A stretch of DNA of 64,000 nucleotides from Pigmentiphaga sp. NML030171 (GCF_002188635.1 NZ_NINX01000039.1:270519-334518); one strand, 5' to 3'; positions 27,078 to 36,301 are shown, numbered from the stretch's first letter. Notes: generated by a model from the sequence alone, not told the origin. Numbers and translations: made by a program.

Positions 27078-28118
27078 ATGTCCTTCGTGAAGAACACCTG
27101 GTACGTGGCCTGTTGGAGCGACGAGGTCAAGGCCGGTGAACTGTTCACCCGCACCCTGCTGGACGAGCGGGTCGTGTTCTACCGCCGGCCGGACGGCACG
27201 CCGGTGGCGCTGCGCGACCGCTGCCCCCATCGCTTCATCCCGCTCAGCATGGGTAGGCTCCGTGACGACGTGGTCGAGTGCGCCTACCACGGCCTGCAAT
27301 TCGACAGCAGCGGCGCCTGCGTCAGGAATCCTCACGGCGACGGCAGGATCCCCGCCGCGGCCCGCGTGCAGGCCTACACGGTGCACGACCGCCACGGCAT
27401 GCTGTGGATCTGGATGGGCGAGGCCGCCGCCGACCCCGCGCTGATCCCCGACTACGGCATGCTGGACGAAGGCTCGGGCTATCGCACCAGCCGCGGCCGG
27501 CTGCACATCAACGCCAACTACGAACTGATGGGCGAGAACCTGCTCGACCTGAGCCACATCAGCTTCCTGCACGAAGGCCTGCTGGGCAGCCCCGAGCAGG
27601 TCCATGCCAAGCAGGAAGTCGTCCAGGACGGCGACCGCCTGCAATGCAACCGCTGGATGCCCAACGTATCGGTGCCCGGCGTCTTCGACATGCTGTTCCG
27701 CCGCGACGGCCAGCCGGTGGACATGTGGACCAACATGCGCTGGGATCCGCCCGGCTGCTTCCTGCTGGACACCGGCGTGCACGCGCCGGGGGAGTCGCGC
27801 GAACGCGGCGCCTGGTACTACGGCATCCACATCCTGACCCCGGAGACCGCCCGCACCACGCACTATCACTTCGCCGCCGCTCGCCCGCCCGGCCCCGAGC
27901 TGGATCCCGAGACCAACGCCCGGCTGGCGGAAATGCGCCGCATCGCGTTCGAGGACCAGGACAAGCCCATCATCGACGCGCAGCAGGATGCCCTGGGCGA
28001 GAACGATTTCTGGGACATGAAGCCCGTGCTGCTGAACGTGGACCTCGGGCCGGTGCGCATGCGCCATACGCTCGAACGCCTGCGCAAGGCCGAAGCCGCG
28101 GCCGCCCAGGCGCGCTGA
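27078..28118 (+). CDS. Rieske-type aromatic ring-hydroxylating/demethylating oxygenase (VanA-like)
   Basis: A 346-residue oxygenase subunit. The Rieske [2Fe-2S] ligands are C49-x-H51 (RCPHR) and C68-x2-H71 (CAYHG). The mononuclear iron site follows: N154, D157, H160 and H165 in ENLLDLSHISFLH. Length and motifs match the single-component oxygenases of the vanillate O-demethylase/phenoxybenzoate type. No reductase partner gene is adjacent, so electrons must come from elsewhere. AGGAG precedes the ATG. TetR control is likely; substrate is probably an aromatic ether or acid, not determinable from sequence. Confidence 0.9.
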   Translation: MSFVKNTWYVACWSDEVKAGELFTRTLLDERVVFYRRPDGTPVALRDRCPHRFIPLSMGRLRDDVVECAYHGLQFDSSGACVRNPHGDGRIPAAARVQAYTVHDRHGMLWIWMGEAAADPALIPDYGMLDEGSGYRTSRGRLHINANYELMGENLLDLSHISFLHEGLLGSPEQVHAKQEVVQDGDRLQCNRWMPNVSVPGVFDMLFRRDGQPVDMWTNMRWDPPGCFLLDTGVHAPGESRERGAWYYGIHILTPETARTTHYHFAAARPPGPELDPETNARLAEMRRIAFEDQDKPIIDAQQDALGENDFWDMKPVLLNVDLGPVRMRHTLERLRKAEAAAAQAR

Positions 28119-28202
28119 CCCGTTTTTTGCCGGCCGCGGCGACGTATCGCGGCCGCCTTCCCCGGCAGGCCCGCCCTGCCCCACCACCAGGAGACAGACA
28201 TC

Positions 28203-29372
28203 ATGCACCACCGCTTGCGCAGCGTGGCGGCCGCGGCCGCCCTGATCACGGCCTGTGGCGCCGCCCACGCCCAGGCGCCGATCAAGATCGGCTTCATGGG
28301 GGAACTGACCGGCCCGCAGGCCGCCGTGGGGCAGGACCAGCTCGACGGCTTCATGCTGCTGGTCGAACGCAACGGCGGCAAGCTGGGCGGCCATCCGGTC
28401 GAGATCCTGCGCGAGGACACCCAGCTCAAGCCCGACGTGGCCAACCAGGCCGCGCGGCGCCTGGTGGAGCGCGAGAAGGTGTCCATCGTCACCGGCATCT
28501 CGTTCTCGAACGTCATGCTGGCCGTGCACAAGTACCTGACCGACCGCGAGGTCTTCGTGATCGGCTCGAACGCGGGCCCCTCGCAGATCGCCGGGCCGCG
28601 GTGCTCGCCCTACCAGTTCATCACCTCCTGGCAAGGCGACCAGGCGTCCGAAGCGGTGGGCCAGTACGCTGCCGACAAGGGCTACAAACGCGTCGTCGTC
28701 CTGGCCCCCAACTACCAGGCCGGGAAGGACACGGTGGCCGGCTTCAAGCGCTACTACAAGGCGCCGCTGGCCGACGAGGTCTATACCTCCTTGCAGCAGC
28801 TCGACTTCTCCACCGAACTGGCTCAGGCCGCCGCCCGCCAGCCCGATGCGGTATTCGCGTTCTTCCCCGGCGGCCTGGGCGTCAGCTTCGCCAAGCAGTA
28901 TGCGCAGTCCGGCCTGCAGAAGACGCCGCTGCTGTCGACCTTCACCATCGACGCCATCTCGCTGCCGGTGCTGGGCGAATCCGCGCAGGGCATGATCAGC
29001 GGCGGCTTCTGGGCGCCCGATTTCGACAATGTCTCGAGCCGCCGTTTCGTCCAGGCGTTCGAGCAGCGCTACAAGCGCATCCCCTCGAACTACGCGGCCC
29101 AGAGCTATGATGCGGCGCTGCTGCTGGACGCTGCCATCGCCCGGGTCCAGGGCCGGGTAAGCGACAAGCCCGCCTTCATGGCGGCCTTGAAGCAAGCCGA
29201 TTTTCCTTCGGTGCGAGGCGAGTTCCGCTTCAACAACAACCACTTCCCCTTGCAGGACATGCACGTGCTGCAGGCGGTCAAGGACGAACAGGGACGCATG
29301 ACCCTCAAGACGCTGGCCACTCCCTTCCACAAGCAGCCCGACGCCTACCACCGGCAGTGCCCGTTGTCCTGA
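28203..29372 (+). CDS. Branched-chain-amino-acid/aromatic-type ABC transporter substrate-binding protein
   Basis: A 389-residue periplasmic binding protein (LivJ-like, type I fold) with a signal peptide (LRSVAAAAALITACGAAHAQ, cleavage after AHA) and PIKIGFMGELTGPQAAVGQD. Ribosome-binding site AGGAG precedes it. It lies 84 bases after the Rieske oxygenase on the same strand, so it may deliver that enzyme's aromatic substrate to an uptake system. No permease or ATPase genes are here, so it must use a transporter encoded elsewhere. Confidence 0.88.
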   Translation: MHHRLRSVAAAAALITACGAAHAQAPIKIGFMGELTGPQAAVGQDQLDGFMLLVERNGGKLGGHPVEILREDTQLKPDVANQAARRLVEREKVSIVTGISFSNVMLAVHKYLTDREVFVIGSNAGPSQIAGPRCSPYQFITSWQGDQASEAVGQYAADKGYKRVVVLAPNYQAGKDTVAGFKRYYKAPLADEVYTSLQQLDFSTELAQAAARQPDAVFAFFPGGLGVSFAKQYAQSGLQKTPLLSTFTIDAISLPVLGESAQGMISGGFWAPDFDNVSSRRFVQAFEQRYKRIPSNYAAQSYDAALLLDAAIARVQGRVSDKPAFMAALKQADFPSVRGEFRFNNNHFPLQDMHVLQAVKDEQGRMTLKTLATPFHKQPDAYHRQCPLS

Positions 29373-29550
29373 CGCCCGGCGGCCGGCGTCCCGGGGATGT
29401 CGCGGCAAACCAACATTCACCCAAAAACGACAGCAACGGCAAGCCCGGCCGCCTAGACTATGCGAACTCTGGCGGCCGTCCCCCGGCCGCGGGCTGCCCG
29501 CGGGCCCGCATCGGCGCCCAGCGGCGTTGTAGAACCTGCGGGATCCGACA

Positions 29551-30543
29551 TTGAAATCTCAGCTTTTTGCCCGCCTGGCCGGCGCCCTCGGCCTGTGCGC
29601 GGTGTTTGCCGCCTCCGCGGCACCTCCCCCCGTGATCGTCCTGAACTCGCTGGATGCCTCGGTCAGCATCCTCGATCCCTCGACCTACGCGGAGTTGCGG
29701 CGCGTTCCCACCGGCAAGGAACCCCACCACCTGTACCTGACGCCTGACGAGAAATCGCTGCTGGTGGCCAATGCCGGCAGCGACTCGCTCACTTTCTTCG
29801 ATCCCGCCACCGGCAACGTGCAGCGCACGCTGACCGGCATCGTCGACCCCTACCAGCTCCGTTTCTCGCCCGACATGAAGTGGTTCGTGACCGCGGCGAA
29901 CCGGCTCGACCACATCGACATCTACCAGTGGAACGGACAGGCCGGATCGGCCGACCCCAAGCTGGTCAAGCGCATCCCCGCCGGCCGTACGCCCAGCCAC
30001 CTGACGATAGACAGCAAGAGCCGCAACCTGTACGTGTCGCTGCAGGACAGCGACCAGTTGATCGCCATCGACCTGGCCACGCAGACGCCGCTGTGGACCA
30101 TTCCTTTGGGCAAGACGCCCGCCGACGTCTACATCACCAGCGACGACCGCTACCTGCTGGTCGCCCTGACGGGCGACAGCTACGTCGAGGTCTATGACCT
30201 GGCGGCCTCGCCCGCCAAGCTCGTCAAGCGCATCCCCACGGCGGCCGGCGCGCACGCCTTCCGGGCCCAGGGCGACGGACGGCACCTGTTCGTCAGCAAC
30301 CGCGTGGCCAACACCATCAGCCGCATCGACCTGCAGACCCTGGCGGTGGTCGACGCCTATCCCGCCCCCGGCGGCCCGGACTGCATGGAAGTGCTGGCCG
30401 ACGGCAAGACCCTGCTGGTCACCTCGCGCTGGGCCAAGAAGCTCACCGTCATCGACACGGCCACCCGCAAGGTCGTGCACCAGACCAAGGTGGGCCGCTC
30501 GCCCCATGGCGTCTGGACCTTGTCCCATGCGCCGCGCCAGTAG
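29551..30543 (+). CDS. Secreted YVTN-type beta-propeller protein
   Basis: A 330-residue protein with a signal peptide (FARLAGALGLCAVFAASAA) and six to seven repeats of the YVTN/NHL type, e.g. KSLLVANAGSDSLTFFDPAT, RNLYVSLQDSDQLIAIDLAT, RHLFVSNRVANTISRIDLQT. The signal peptide forces a start at TTG 29551; there is no ATG in reach. Probably periplasmic. Its stop overlaps the start of the deacetylase gene by 17 bases, so the two are translationally coupled and likely act together at the cell envelope. Confidence 0.8.
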   Translation: MKSQLFARLAGALGLCAVFAASAAPPPVIVLNSLDASVSILDPSTYAELRRVPTGKEPHHLYLTPDEKSLLVANAGSDSLTFFDPATGNVQRTLTGIVDPYQLRFSPDMKWFVTAANRLDHIDIYQWNGQAGSADPKLVKRIPAGRTPSHLTIDSKSRNLYVSLQDSDQLIAIDLATQTPLWTIPLGKTPADVYITSDDRYLLVALTGDSYVEVYDLAASPAKLVKRIPTAAGAHAFRAQGDGRHLFVSNRVANTISRIDLQTLAVVDAYPAPGGPDCMEVLADGKTLLVTSRWAKKLTVIDTATRKVVHQTKVGRSPHGVWTLSHAPRQ

Positions 30544-31333
30544 CCTGGCGCGCGCGGGCGCGGCCGCCCTGCTGCTGGCTGCCGCTGGCGCCCAGGCCGC
30601 GGAATGCGCCCGCCCGGTCTACCTGACCTTCGACACCGGACACATGGGCGTCGCCCCGCTGGTGGCCGAGGTGCTCGACCGCCAGCAGGTCAAGGCCAGC
30701 TTCTTCCTGGCCAACGAAAAGACCCGCGACGGCGGCACCAGCCTGGACGACCGCTGGGCGCCCTGGTGGAAGGCCATGGCGGCGCGCGGACACGTCTTCG
30801 GCTCGCACACCTACGACCATGTGTACTGGCTCGCCAACCTGCCGGGCGGCGGCTTTCGCGTCAAGCCGACCTTCGGCCCGCAGGCCGGACGGGTCCAGGC
30901 CATGAGCGTCGAGGCCTATTGCGCCGAACTGGACCGCAGCGCCGCGCGGTTCAAGGAAATGACCGGGCAGTCCATGCTGCCGCTGTTCCGCGCCCCCGGC
31001 GGCAAGACCTCGGCCGCCCTGCTCCGGGCCGCCGAAGACCGCTGCGGCTATCGCCACGTGGGCTGGGCCGACGCCGGCTTCCTGGGCGACGAGCTGCCCA
31101 GCGACAAATACCCCAACGCCGCGCTGCTGGCGCGCGCCTTGCGCAACATCCGTCCCGGCGATATCTTGATGGCGCACCTGGGCATCTGGTCCCGTCAGGA
31201 CCCCTGGGCGCCGGCCGTGCTGGAACCGCTCATCACCGGGCTCAGGCAGAAGGGTTACTGCTTCGCCACGCTGGCCGACCATCCGCAATACCGGGCCTGG
31301 CTGGCCACGCATCACGTCCATGGAACTCCTTAG
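30527..31333 (+). CDS. Secreted polysaccharide-deacetylase-like protein
   Basis: A 268-residue protein of the NodB/CE4 fold with a signal peptide ending AQA. Motif 1 reads TFDTG (D36) instead of the usual TFDDG, so the second aspartate that helps bind zinc is a threonine. Motif 2 SHTYDH (H94, H98) and motif 3 FRAPGG are intact. It may still bind metal with two histidines or may have altered chemistry. ATG 30527 lies inside the end of the beta-propeller gene, and its own end overlaps the next gene by 14 bases: a tightly packed operon. Confidence 0.82.
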   Translation: MRRASSLARAGAAALLLAAAGAQAAECARPVYLTFDTGHMGVAPLVAEVLDRQQVKASFFLANEKTRDGGTSLDDRWAPWWKAMAARGHVFGSHTYDHVYWLANLPGGGFRVKPTFGPQAGRVQAMSVEAYCAELDRSAARFKEMTGQSMLPLFRAPGGKTSAALLRAAEDRCGYRHVGWADAGFLGDELPSDKYPNAALLARALRNIRPGDILMAHLGIWSRQDPWAPAVLEPLITGLRQKGYCFATLADHPQYRAWLATHHVHGTP

Positions 31334-32288
31334 CGATCTTTTTTCCGGCATGCAGCAGTGGCTGTTCGAGACGCTCGTCCAGCCCCTGCTCTTTCACCTC
31401 GGTCTCGGCAGCATCCTCGAGGACGCCTACGACGGCACCATGTGGCTGCTGCTCGGCGTCGTGCAACTGATCATCATGCTGGCCGTGTTCGGTCCCCTGC
31501 AACGCTGGCGTCCCGTCGAAAAAATCGTCGACCGGACCTCGGTGCGGCTGGACATCCTGTACACCGCCATCCACTCGCTGGGCCTGTTCCGGCTGGTGCT
31601 GTTCTTCACGACCCAGCCGCTGGCCGACCACGTGTTCGGCCAGCTGCACGTGCTGGGATTCTCGCCCTTCCATCTCGACGAGATCTGGCCCGGGGTGACC
31701 GACCGCGCCTGGGTCAGCCTGATCCTGTACCTGCTGATCTTCGATTTCGTCGACTACGCCTTCCACCGCGCCGAGCATCGCTTCCAGTGGTTGTGGGCGC
31801 TGCACGCCGTCCACCACAGCCAGCGCCAGATGACCATGTGGTCCGACAATCGCAACCACCTGCTCAGCGACCTGCTGCGCGACGCGATGGTCGTGCTGGT
31901 CTCGCACCTGGTGGGCGTGCCGCCCGGACAATTCGTCATGGTCGTGATCATCACCCGGCTGGTCGAGAGCCTCTCGCACGCCAACCTGCGGACCGGCTTC
32001 GGCCGCATCGGCCAATATCTGGTAGTGGGGCCGAAATTCCACCGGCACCACCACGCCATCGAACCTCCGTCCCTGCCCGGCCGGCCCGAGGCCAACTACA
32101 ACTTCGGCGTCCTGTTCCCGATCTGGGACATCCTGCTGCGCACCGCGCGCTTCGACGGCAACTACGGGCCGACCGGCATCAGCGACCAGCTTCCCGAGCA
32201 CGGCGGCCGCGACTACGGCCGCGGCTTCCTGGCCCAGCAATGGCTGGGGCTCAAGCGGCTGCTGGGCGGCGCGCCCGGCCGGAGCTGA
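31320..32288 (+). CDS. Sterol desaturase / fatty acid hydroxylase-superfamily protein
   Basis: A 322-residue membrane protein with four or more hydrophobic helices and the three histidine boxes of the di-iron hydroxylase family: HRAEH (149-153), HAVHH (162-166) and FHRHHH (240-245). Such enzymes hydroxylate or desaturate lipids or carotenoid-like substrates. It overlaps the deacetylase gene and precedes fabA, suggesting a lipid or envelope-modification role. Substrate unknown. Confidence 0.85.
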   Translation: MELLSDLFSGMQQWLFETLVQPLLFHLGLGSILEDAYDGTMWLLLGVVQLIIMLAVFGPLQRWRPVEKIVDRTSVRLDILYTAIHSLGLFRLVLFFTTQPLADHVFGQLHVLGFSPFHLDEIWPGVTDRAWVSLILYLLIFDFVDYAFHRAEHRFQWLWALHAVHHSQRQMTMWSDNRNHLLSDLLRDAMVVLVSHLVGVPPGQFVMVVIITRLVESLSHANLRTGFGRIGQYLVVGPKFHRHHHAIEPPSLPGRPEANYNFGVLFPIWDILLRTARFDGNYGPTGISDQLPEHGGRDYGRGFLAQQWLGLKRLLGGAPGRS

Positions 32289-32300
32289 ACGGGCCGACGA

Positions 32301-32306
32301 TATAAT
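32301..32306 (+). promoter_or_regulatory. -10 element before fabA
   Basis: A perfect TATAAT sits 26 bases before the fabA ATG. No recognisable -35 is placed 17 bases upstream, so activation by a regulator is possible; in E. coli fabA needs FadR. This would give a leader of about 20 bases. Confidence 0.5.
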
Positions 32307-32331
32307 CCCGGTTTCCAACGAGGACTTCCTA

Positions 32332-32847
32332 ATGCTTGAACAGAACGCCTTCTCCCGTGAAGACCTGCTGCGCTGCGCGCGCGGCGAATTGTTCGGGAAA
32401 GGCAATGCGCAACTGCCGGCCCCCAACATGCTGATGATGGACCGCATCACGCACATCTCGGACCAGGGCGGCAAGTACGGCAAGGGCCAGGTGATCGCCG
32501 AACTGGACATCCATCCCGACCTCTGGTTCTTCGCCTGCCATTTCGAGGGCGACCCGGTCATGCCGGGATGCCTGGGCCTGGACGCCATGTGGCAACTGGT
32601 GGGCTTCTTCCTGGGCTGGCAGGGCAACCCCGGCCGGGGCCGCGCACTGGGCTCGGGCGAAGTGAAGTTCGTCGGGCAGGTGCTGCCGACCGCCAAGAAG
32701 GTGACCTACACCATCGACATCAAGCGCACCATCAACCGCACGCTGGTGCTGGGCATCGCCGACGGCACCATGAGCGTGGACGGCCGCGAAATCTACACCG
32801 CCGAGGGACTGCGCGTAGGCCTGTTCACTTCCACCGATTCGTTCTGA
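32332..32847 (+). CDS. fabA: 3-hydroxydecanoyl-ACP dehydratase/isomerase FabA
   Basis: A 171-residue hot-dog-fold enzyme that dehydrates beta-hydroxydecanoyl-ACP and isomerises the trans-2 to the cis-3 double bond, the branch point for unsaturated fatty acids. Catalytic H70 ([12 protein letters not shown]) and D84 (LGLDAMWQL) are present. FabB, which often follows fabA, is not next to it here; a NIPSNAP-family gene is. Confidence 0.94.
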   Translation: MLEQNAFSREDLLRCARGELFGKGNAQLPAPNMLMMDRITHISDQGGKYGKGQVIAELDIHPDLWFFACHFEGDPVMPGCLGLDAMWQLVGFFLGWQGNPGRGRALGSGEVKFVGQVLPTAKKVTYTIDIKRTINRTLVLGIADGTMSVDGREIYTAEGLRVGLFTSTDSF

Positions 32848-32903
32848 CCGCACGGCCCGGAGCGCCCCTGCGCTCGGGCCGGCATTCCCCGGGGAGACTT
32901 TCC

Positions 32904-33221
32904 ATGCTGTACGACGTTCGCACCTACACGTGCCGGCCCGGCACGATCAAGAAACAGCTCGAGCTCTACCAGGAACTGGGCTTCGAGGCGCAGCGCAAGC
33001 ACCTGGGCGACCCGGTGCTGTACCTGCAGACCGAGACCGGCAACGTCAACAGCTTCACCCACATCTGGGCCTACCGCGACGCCGCCGACCGCATGGCGCG
33101 CCGCGCCGCGCTGCAACAGGATCCGGACTGGCAGGTCTACCTGAAGAAAAGCGTGGAGATGGGCAACCTGGTCTCGCAAGAGAACCACTTGATGGTGCCC
33201 ACCCCTTTCTTCAAACCGTAG
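32904..33221 (+). CDS. NIPSNAP-family protein
   Basis: A 105-residue soluble protein with the ferredoxin-like NIPSNAP fold: MLYDVRTYTCRPGTIKKQLE at the start and FTHIWAYRDAADRMARRA in the middle. Function of bacterial members is poorly known; several sit beside catabolic or lipid genes. GGGGAG precedes ATG 32904. It is 56 bases after fabA and could be co-transcribed with it. An intergenic repeat starts within ten bases of its stop. Confidence 0.85.
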   Translation: MLYDVRTYTCRPGTIKKQLELYQELGFEAQRKHLGDPVLYLQTETGNVNSFTHIWAYRDAADRMARRAALQQDPDWQVYLKKSVEMGNLVSQENHLMVPTPFFKP

Positions 33222-33225
33222 GGTA

Positions 33226-33310
33226 GGCCCCCCCTACGCCCTTCGGGCGCCCCCCAGGGGGCGATGCGGGTGGACCGGCGGAGCCGGATCCACCGCATCC
33301 TGGGGTACCA
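33226..33310 (+). repeat. GC-rich palindromic intergenic repeat, copy D
   Basis: Forward copy carrying the second variant of the central module (GATGCGGGTGGACCGGCGG, then CCGCATCCTGGGGTACC) shared with copy C1. It directly follows the NIPSNAP gene and precedes a terminator-like hairpin. Confidence 0.78.
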
Positions 33311-33354
33311 ACGGGCTGGCGGGGGACTGGCGCTCTTACCTCTTGTCAGCGTAA

Positions 33355-33393
33355 ACGAGAACGGCCCCGCATCTGATGCAGGGCCGTTCTCGT
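33355..33393. terminator. Symmetric terminator-like hairpin
   Basis: ACGAGAACGGCCC pairs perfectly with GGGCCGTTCTCGT, extended inward by GCAT/ATGC across one mismatch. It lies between convergent units (NIPSNAP from the left, spoVR from the right). T-runs are short, so efficiency is uncertain; the symmetry suggests use in both directions. Confidence 0.6.
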
Positions 33394-33410
33394 ATTCGCG
33401 GTCGCCCCAG

Positions 33411-33489
33411 ACCCAGGGCACAGCGGATCCGGCTTTGCCGGTCCGCCAGTGCCGCCCCCTGGGGGGCGCCCGAAGGGCGTAGGGGGGGA
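33411..33489 (-). repeat. GC-rich palindromic intergenic repeat, copy E
   Basis: Inverted copy of the A/B variant (GGGCACAGCGGATCCGGC, GGTCCGCCAGTGCCGCC, then GGGCGTAGGGGGG). Together with copy D it brackets the hairpin at 33355-33393, the same layout as copies B and C around 10720-10757. It ends ten bases from the spoVR stop. Confidence 0.8.
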
Positions 33490-33498
33490 CCTCTACCT

Positions 33499-35034
33499 CT
33501 ACCCTGATCGCTCGCGGAAGGTTTTTACGCTGCCTTCCGCGTCGACCTCTTCCAGGCGGACCTTGAATCCCCATAGCCGGGCCAGGTGCTTCATCACCTG
33601 GTCGGCATCCTCGGCCTGCAAGGGCCTCCCCCGCATCGTCACGTGGCGCAGGACCAGGGACCGGTCGGAATCCCGGTTGTAGCGCACCACCTGGATGTCC
33701 GGCACCTGCATGTCGCGGTTGTGCTGGTCCGCCAGCAGCCGGCGCACCCGCCGGTAGCCGTCGTCATCGTGGATGGCCTCGACTTCCAGCTTGGGGTTGG
33801 ACTCGTGGTCGGCGATCGCGAAGAAGCGGAACTCGCGGATCAGGCGCGGCGACAGGAACTGCGCGATGAAAGACTCGTCCTTGAAGTTGCGCATCGCGAA
33901 GTCCAGCGTCTTCAGCCAATCGCTCCCGGCGATGTCGGGGAACCACTTCCTGTCCTCGGGGGTGGGGTTCTCGCAAATGCGGCGGATGTCCTGCATCATC
34001 GCGAAGCCCAGGGCATACGGGTTGATGCCGCCGTAGCCGCGCTGGTCGAAGCCGCGCTGCGCCACCACGTTGGTGTGGCTTTGCAGGAACTCGATCATGA
34101 AGCCGTCGTTGACCAGCCCCTTCTCGTGCATGCGGTTCAGCAGCGTGTAGTGCCAGAAGGTCGCCCATCCCTCGTTCATGACCTTGGTCTGGGTCTGCGG
34201 ATAGAAGTACTGGGACAGCTTGCGGACAATGCGCACCAGTTCCTTCTGCCAGGGCTCCAGCGAAGGCGAGTATTTCTCGATGAAATACAGGATGTTCTCT
34301 TCCGGCTCCGGCGGGAACACCGCCGGCTTGCCCTCGCGCTCGACGTGGTCGCGCGTGGGCACGGTGCGCCACAGGTCGTTGTACTGCTGGCGCGCATACT
34401 CCTCGCGCTCGGCCTGGCGCTGCATCTCTTCCCGGTAGGAAATGGGATGCGGCCGCCGGTAGCGGTCCACGCCGTGGGCCATCAGCGCGTGGCAGGAATC
34501 CAGCGTGGCCTCGACGGCGCTGATGCCGTATTTTTCCTCGCAGTCCATGACGTACTTGCGGGCGAACACCAGGTAGTCCAGCACGCCGTCGGCCTCGGTC
34601 CACTGCCGGAACAGGTAGTTGCCCTTGAAGAAGGAATTGTGGCCGTAGCAGGCGTGCGCGATCACCAGCGCCTGCATGGCCATGGAATTCTCTTCCATCA
34701 GGTAGGCGATGCAAGGGTTCGAGTTGATGACGATCTCGTAGGCCAACCCCTGCACGCCACGCCGGTAGGCCTGCTCGTTGCGGATGAACTCCTTGCCGTA
34801 GGACCAGTGGGGATATCCGATAGGCAGGCCGACCGAGGCGTACGCGTCCAGCATCTGCTCGGAAGTGATGACCTCGATCTGGCTCGGATAGGTGTCCAGC
34901 CCGAACTCCCGGGCCACCTCGCCGATGGCTTCGTCATAGCGCTGGATCAGCTCGAAGGTCCATTCCGAGGTGGTCGAGATGGGCTGGACCGCCCGGGCGG
35001 GCGGCGCTTCGCGCGGCGGATGGACGGCGCTCAT
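33499..35034 (-). CDS. SpoVR-family protein (YcgB-like)
   Basis: A 511-residue protein of the SpoVR family. In non-sporulating proteobacteria it is co-expressed with the PrkA kinase and YeaH during stationary phase and nutrient stress; biochemical function is unknown. Conserved blocks include YGKEFIRNEQAYRRG, HACYGHNSFFKGN and MNEGWATFWHY (a His/Glu pattern suggestive of a metal site). Its ATG overlaps the yeaH stop by four bases, so it is coupled to that gene. The frame is open far upstream inside yeaH, but only the start at 35034 makes sense. Confidence 0.92.
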   Translation of the reverse strand: MSAVHPPREAPPARAVQPISTTSEWTFELIQRYDEAIGEVAREFGLDTYPSQIEVITSEQMLDAYASVGLPIGYPHWSYGKEFIRNEQAYRRGVQGLAYEIVINSNPCIAYLMEENSMAMQALVIAHACYGHNSFFKGNYLFRQWTEADGVLDYLVFARKYVMDCEEKYGISAVEATLDSCHALMAHGVDRYRRPHPISYREEMQRQAEREEYARQQYNDLWRTVPTRDHVEREGKPAVFPPEPEENILYFIEKYSPSLEPWQKELVRIVRKLSQYFYPQTQTKVMNEGWATFWHYTLLNRMHEKGLVNDGFMIEFLQSHTNVVAQRGFDQRGYGGINPYALGFAMMQDIRRICENPTPEDRKWFPDIAGSDWLKTLDFAMRNFKDESFIAQFLSPRLIREFRFFAIADHESNPKLEVEAIHDDDGYRRVRRLLADQHNRDMQVPDIQVVRYNRDSDRSLVLRHVTMRGRPLQAEDADQVMKHLARLWGFKVRLEEVDAEGSVKTFRERSG

Positions 35035-36296
35035 GCGGTCTCCTTCCTGAACAGGTCGTGCAGCACGCCGAATATCTCGCGCCGCTCGCGTATGCGCCGC
35101 ATCGCGAAGTGCGGCGCCGTCTCGCGCTCGTACTCGGCCCACAGGCTGCTCTTGCGCATCTCGTCCACGTCGGGAATCTCGATATAGGCGTAGTAGCGCG
35201 TGAGCGGCAGCAGGTGTTCGGACAGGAAGCGGGCGCTCTTGGCCGCGTCCGCGCCGAAGGAATCGCCGTCGGTGGCCTGCGCCGCGTAGACGTTCCAGGT
35301 GGCGGGCGAGTAGCGCTCGGTCACGATCTCGTGCATCAGCTCCAGGGCCGAGAGCACCACCGTGCCCCCGCTCTTGGGATCGTGGAAGAAGGTCTGCTCG
35401 TCCACCTCTTCCGCGTTGTCCGTGTGGCGCACGAACACCAGGTCGACGCGTTCGTACTTGCGCGACAGGAATAGGTACAGCAGCGTGAAGAAGCGCTTGG
35501 CGAGGTCCTTCTTGTTCTCGTCCATGGACCCCGAGACGTCCATCAGGCAGAACATCACCGCGCGCGCCACCGGCGATGGTTCGACCACGCGATGCCGGTA
35601 GCGCAGGTCCAGCGAATCGAGGAACGGCACGCGCGCCAGCCGGGACCGGTGCACGTCGATCTCGGCGCGCAGGGCATCGAGCTCGTCTTCCGGGGCCCCC
35701 GCCTCTTCCGACTCCTCCAGCTTCTGCTGCGCCTCCTGCAGCCCCAGCCGCGACCCGCCGCTGAGCGCGATGCGCCGCGACAGCGAGGTCTTGAGCGTGC
35801 GGCCCACGCTCAGCGTGCTGGGCGACCCCGTGGTGGTGTAGCCCGCGCGCCGCCACTTCTGCTGGTTGATCTCGCCTAGCTGGGTACGGACCAGGTGGGG
35901 AAGCTCCATGTCCTCGAAGAAGAGGTTCAGGAACTCCTCCCGCGACAGGCTGAACGTGAACGGATCCACCGAGTCGCCCTCGCCCGGCTCGGAAGGATCG
36001 CCATCGTCGCCGCCCCGGGGCCGGTCGATCTTGTCGCCCTTGGCGAACTCCCGGTTGCCGGGATGGACGATCTCGCGATCCCCGCCCCTGCCGTAGCGGA
36101 AGCTGGGTTCGGAGATGTCCTTGGCCGGGAGGTTGATTTCGCCGCCCTGGTCCATCTCTTCGATGGACCGTTCCTGGACCAGCTCGCGTACTGCCTTGCG
36201 TATCTGGTCCTTGTACCGCCTGATGAAGCGCTCCCGGTTGACAGCGCTCTTGTTACGGCCGTTGAGCCGCCGATCGATGAGTGAATTCATATTCAC
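35031..36296 (-). CDS. yeaH: YeaH/DUF444-family protein
   Basis: A 421-residue soluble protein with a C-terminal von Willebrand A-like domain (MFCLMDVSGSMDENKKDLAK, a MIDAS-type DxSxS motif) and a basic N-terminus RRLNGRNKSAVNRERFIRRY. It always occurs with PrkA/YeaG and often with SpoVR. Five bases separate it from prkA and four bases overlap spoVR, forming a three-gene operon. A role in stress signalling with the kinase is inferred from the family. Confidence 0.92.
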   Translation of the reverse strand: MNMNSLIDRRLNGRNKSAVNRERFIRRYKDQIRKAVRELVQERSIEEMDQGGEINLPAKDISEPSFRYGRGGDREIVHPGNREFAKGDKIDRPRGGDDGDPSEPGEGDSVDPFTFSLSREEFLNLFFEDMELPHLVRTQLGEINQQKWRRAGYTTTGSPSTLSVGRTLKTSLSRRIALSGGSRLGLQEAQQKLEESEEAGAPEDELDALRAEIDVHRSRLARVPFLDSLDLRYRHRVVEPSPVARAVMFCLMDVSGSMDENKKDLAKRFFTLLYLFLSRKYERVDLVFVRHTDNAEEVDEQTFFHDPKSGGTVVLSALELMHEIVTERYSPATWNVYAAQATDGDSFGADAAKSARFLSEHLLPLTRYYAYIEIPDVDEMRKSSLWAEYERETAPHFAMRRIRERREIFGVLHDLFRKETA

Positions 36297-36301
36297 CTAG
36301 C

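Noticed and set aside
27051..29420. A 789-codon open frame on the minus strand across the Rieske and binding-protein genes
   Set aside because: It is antisense to two well-supported genes and low in family-like motifs; high GC makes such shadow frames common here.
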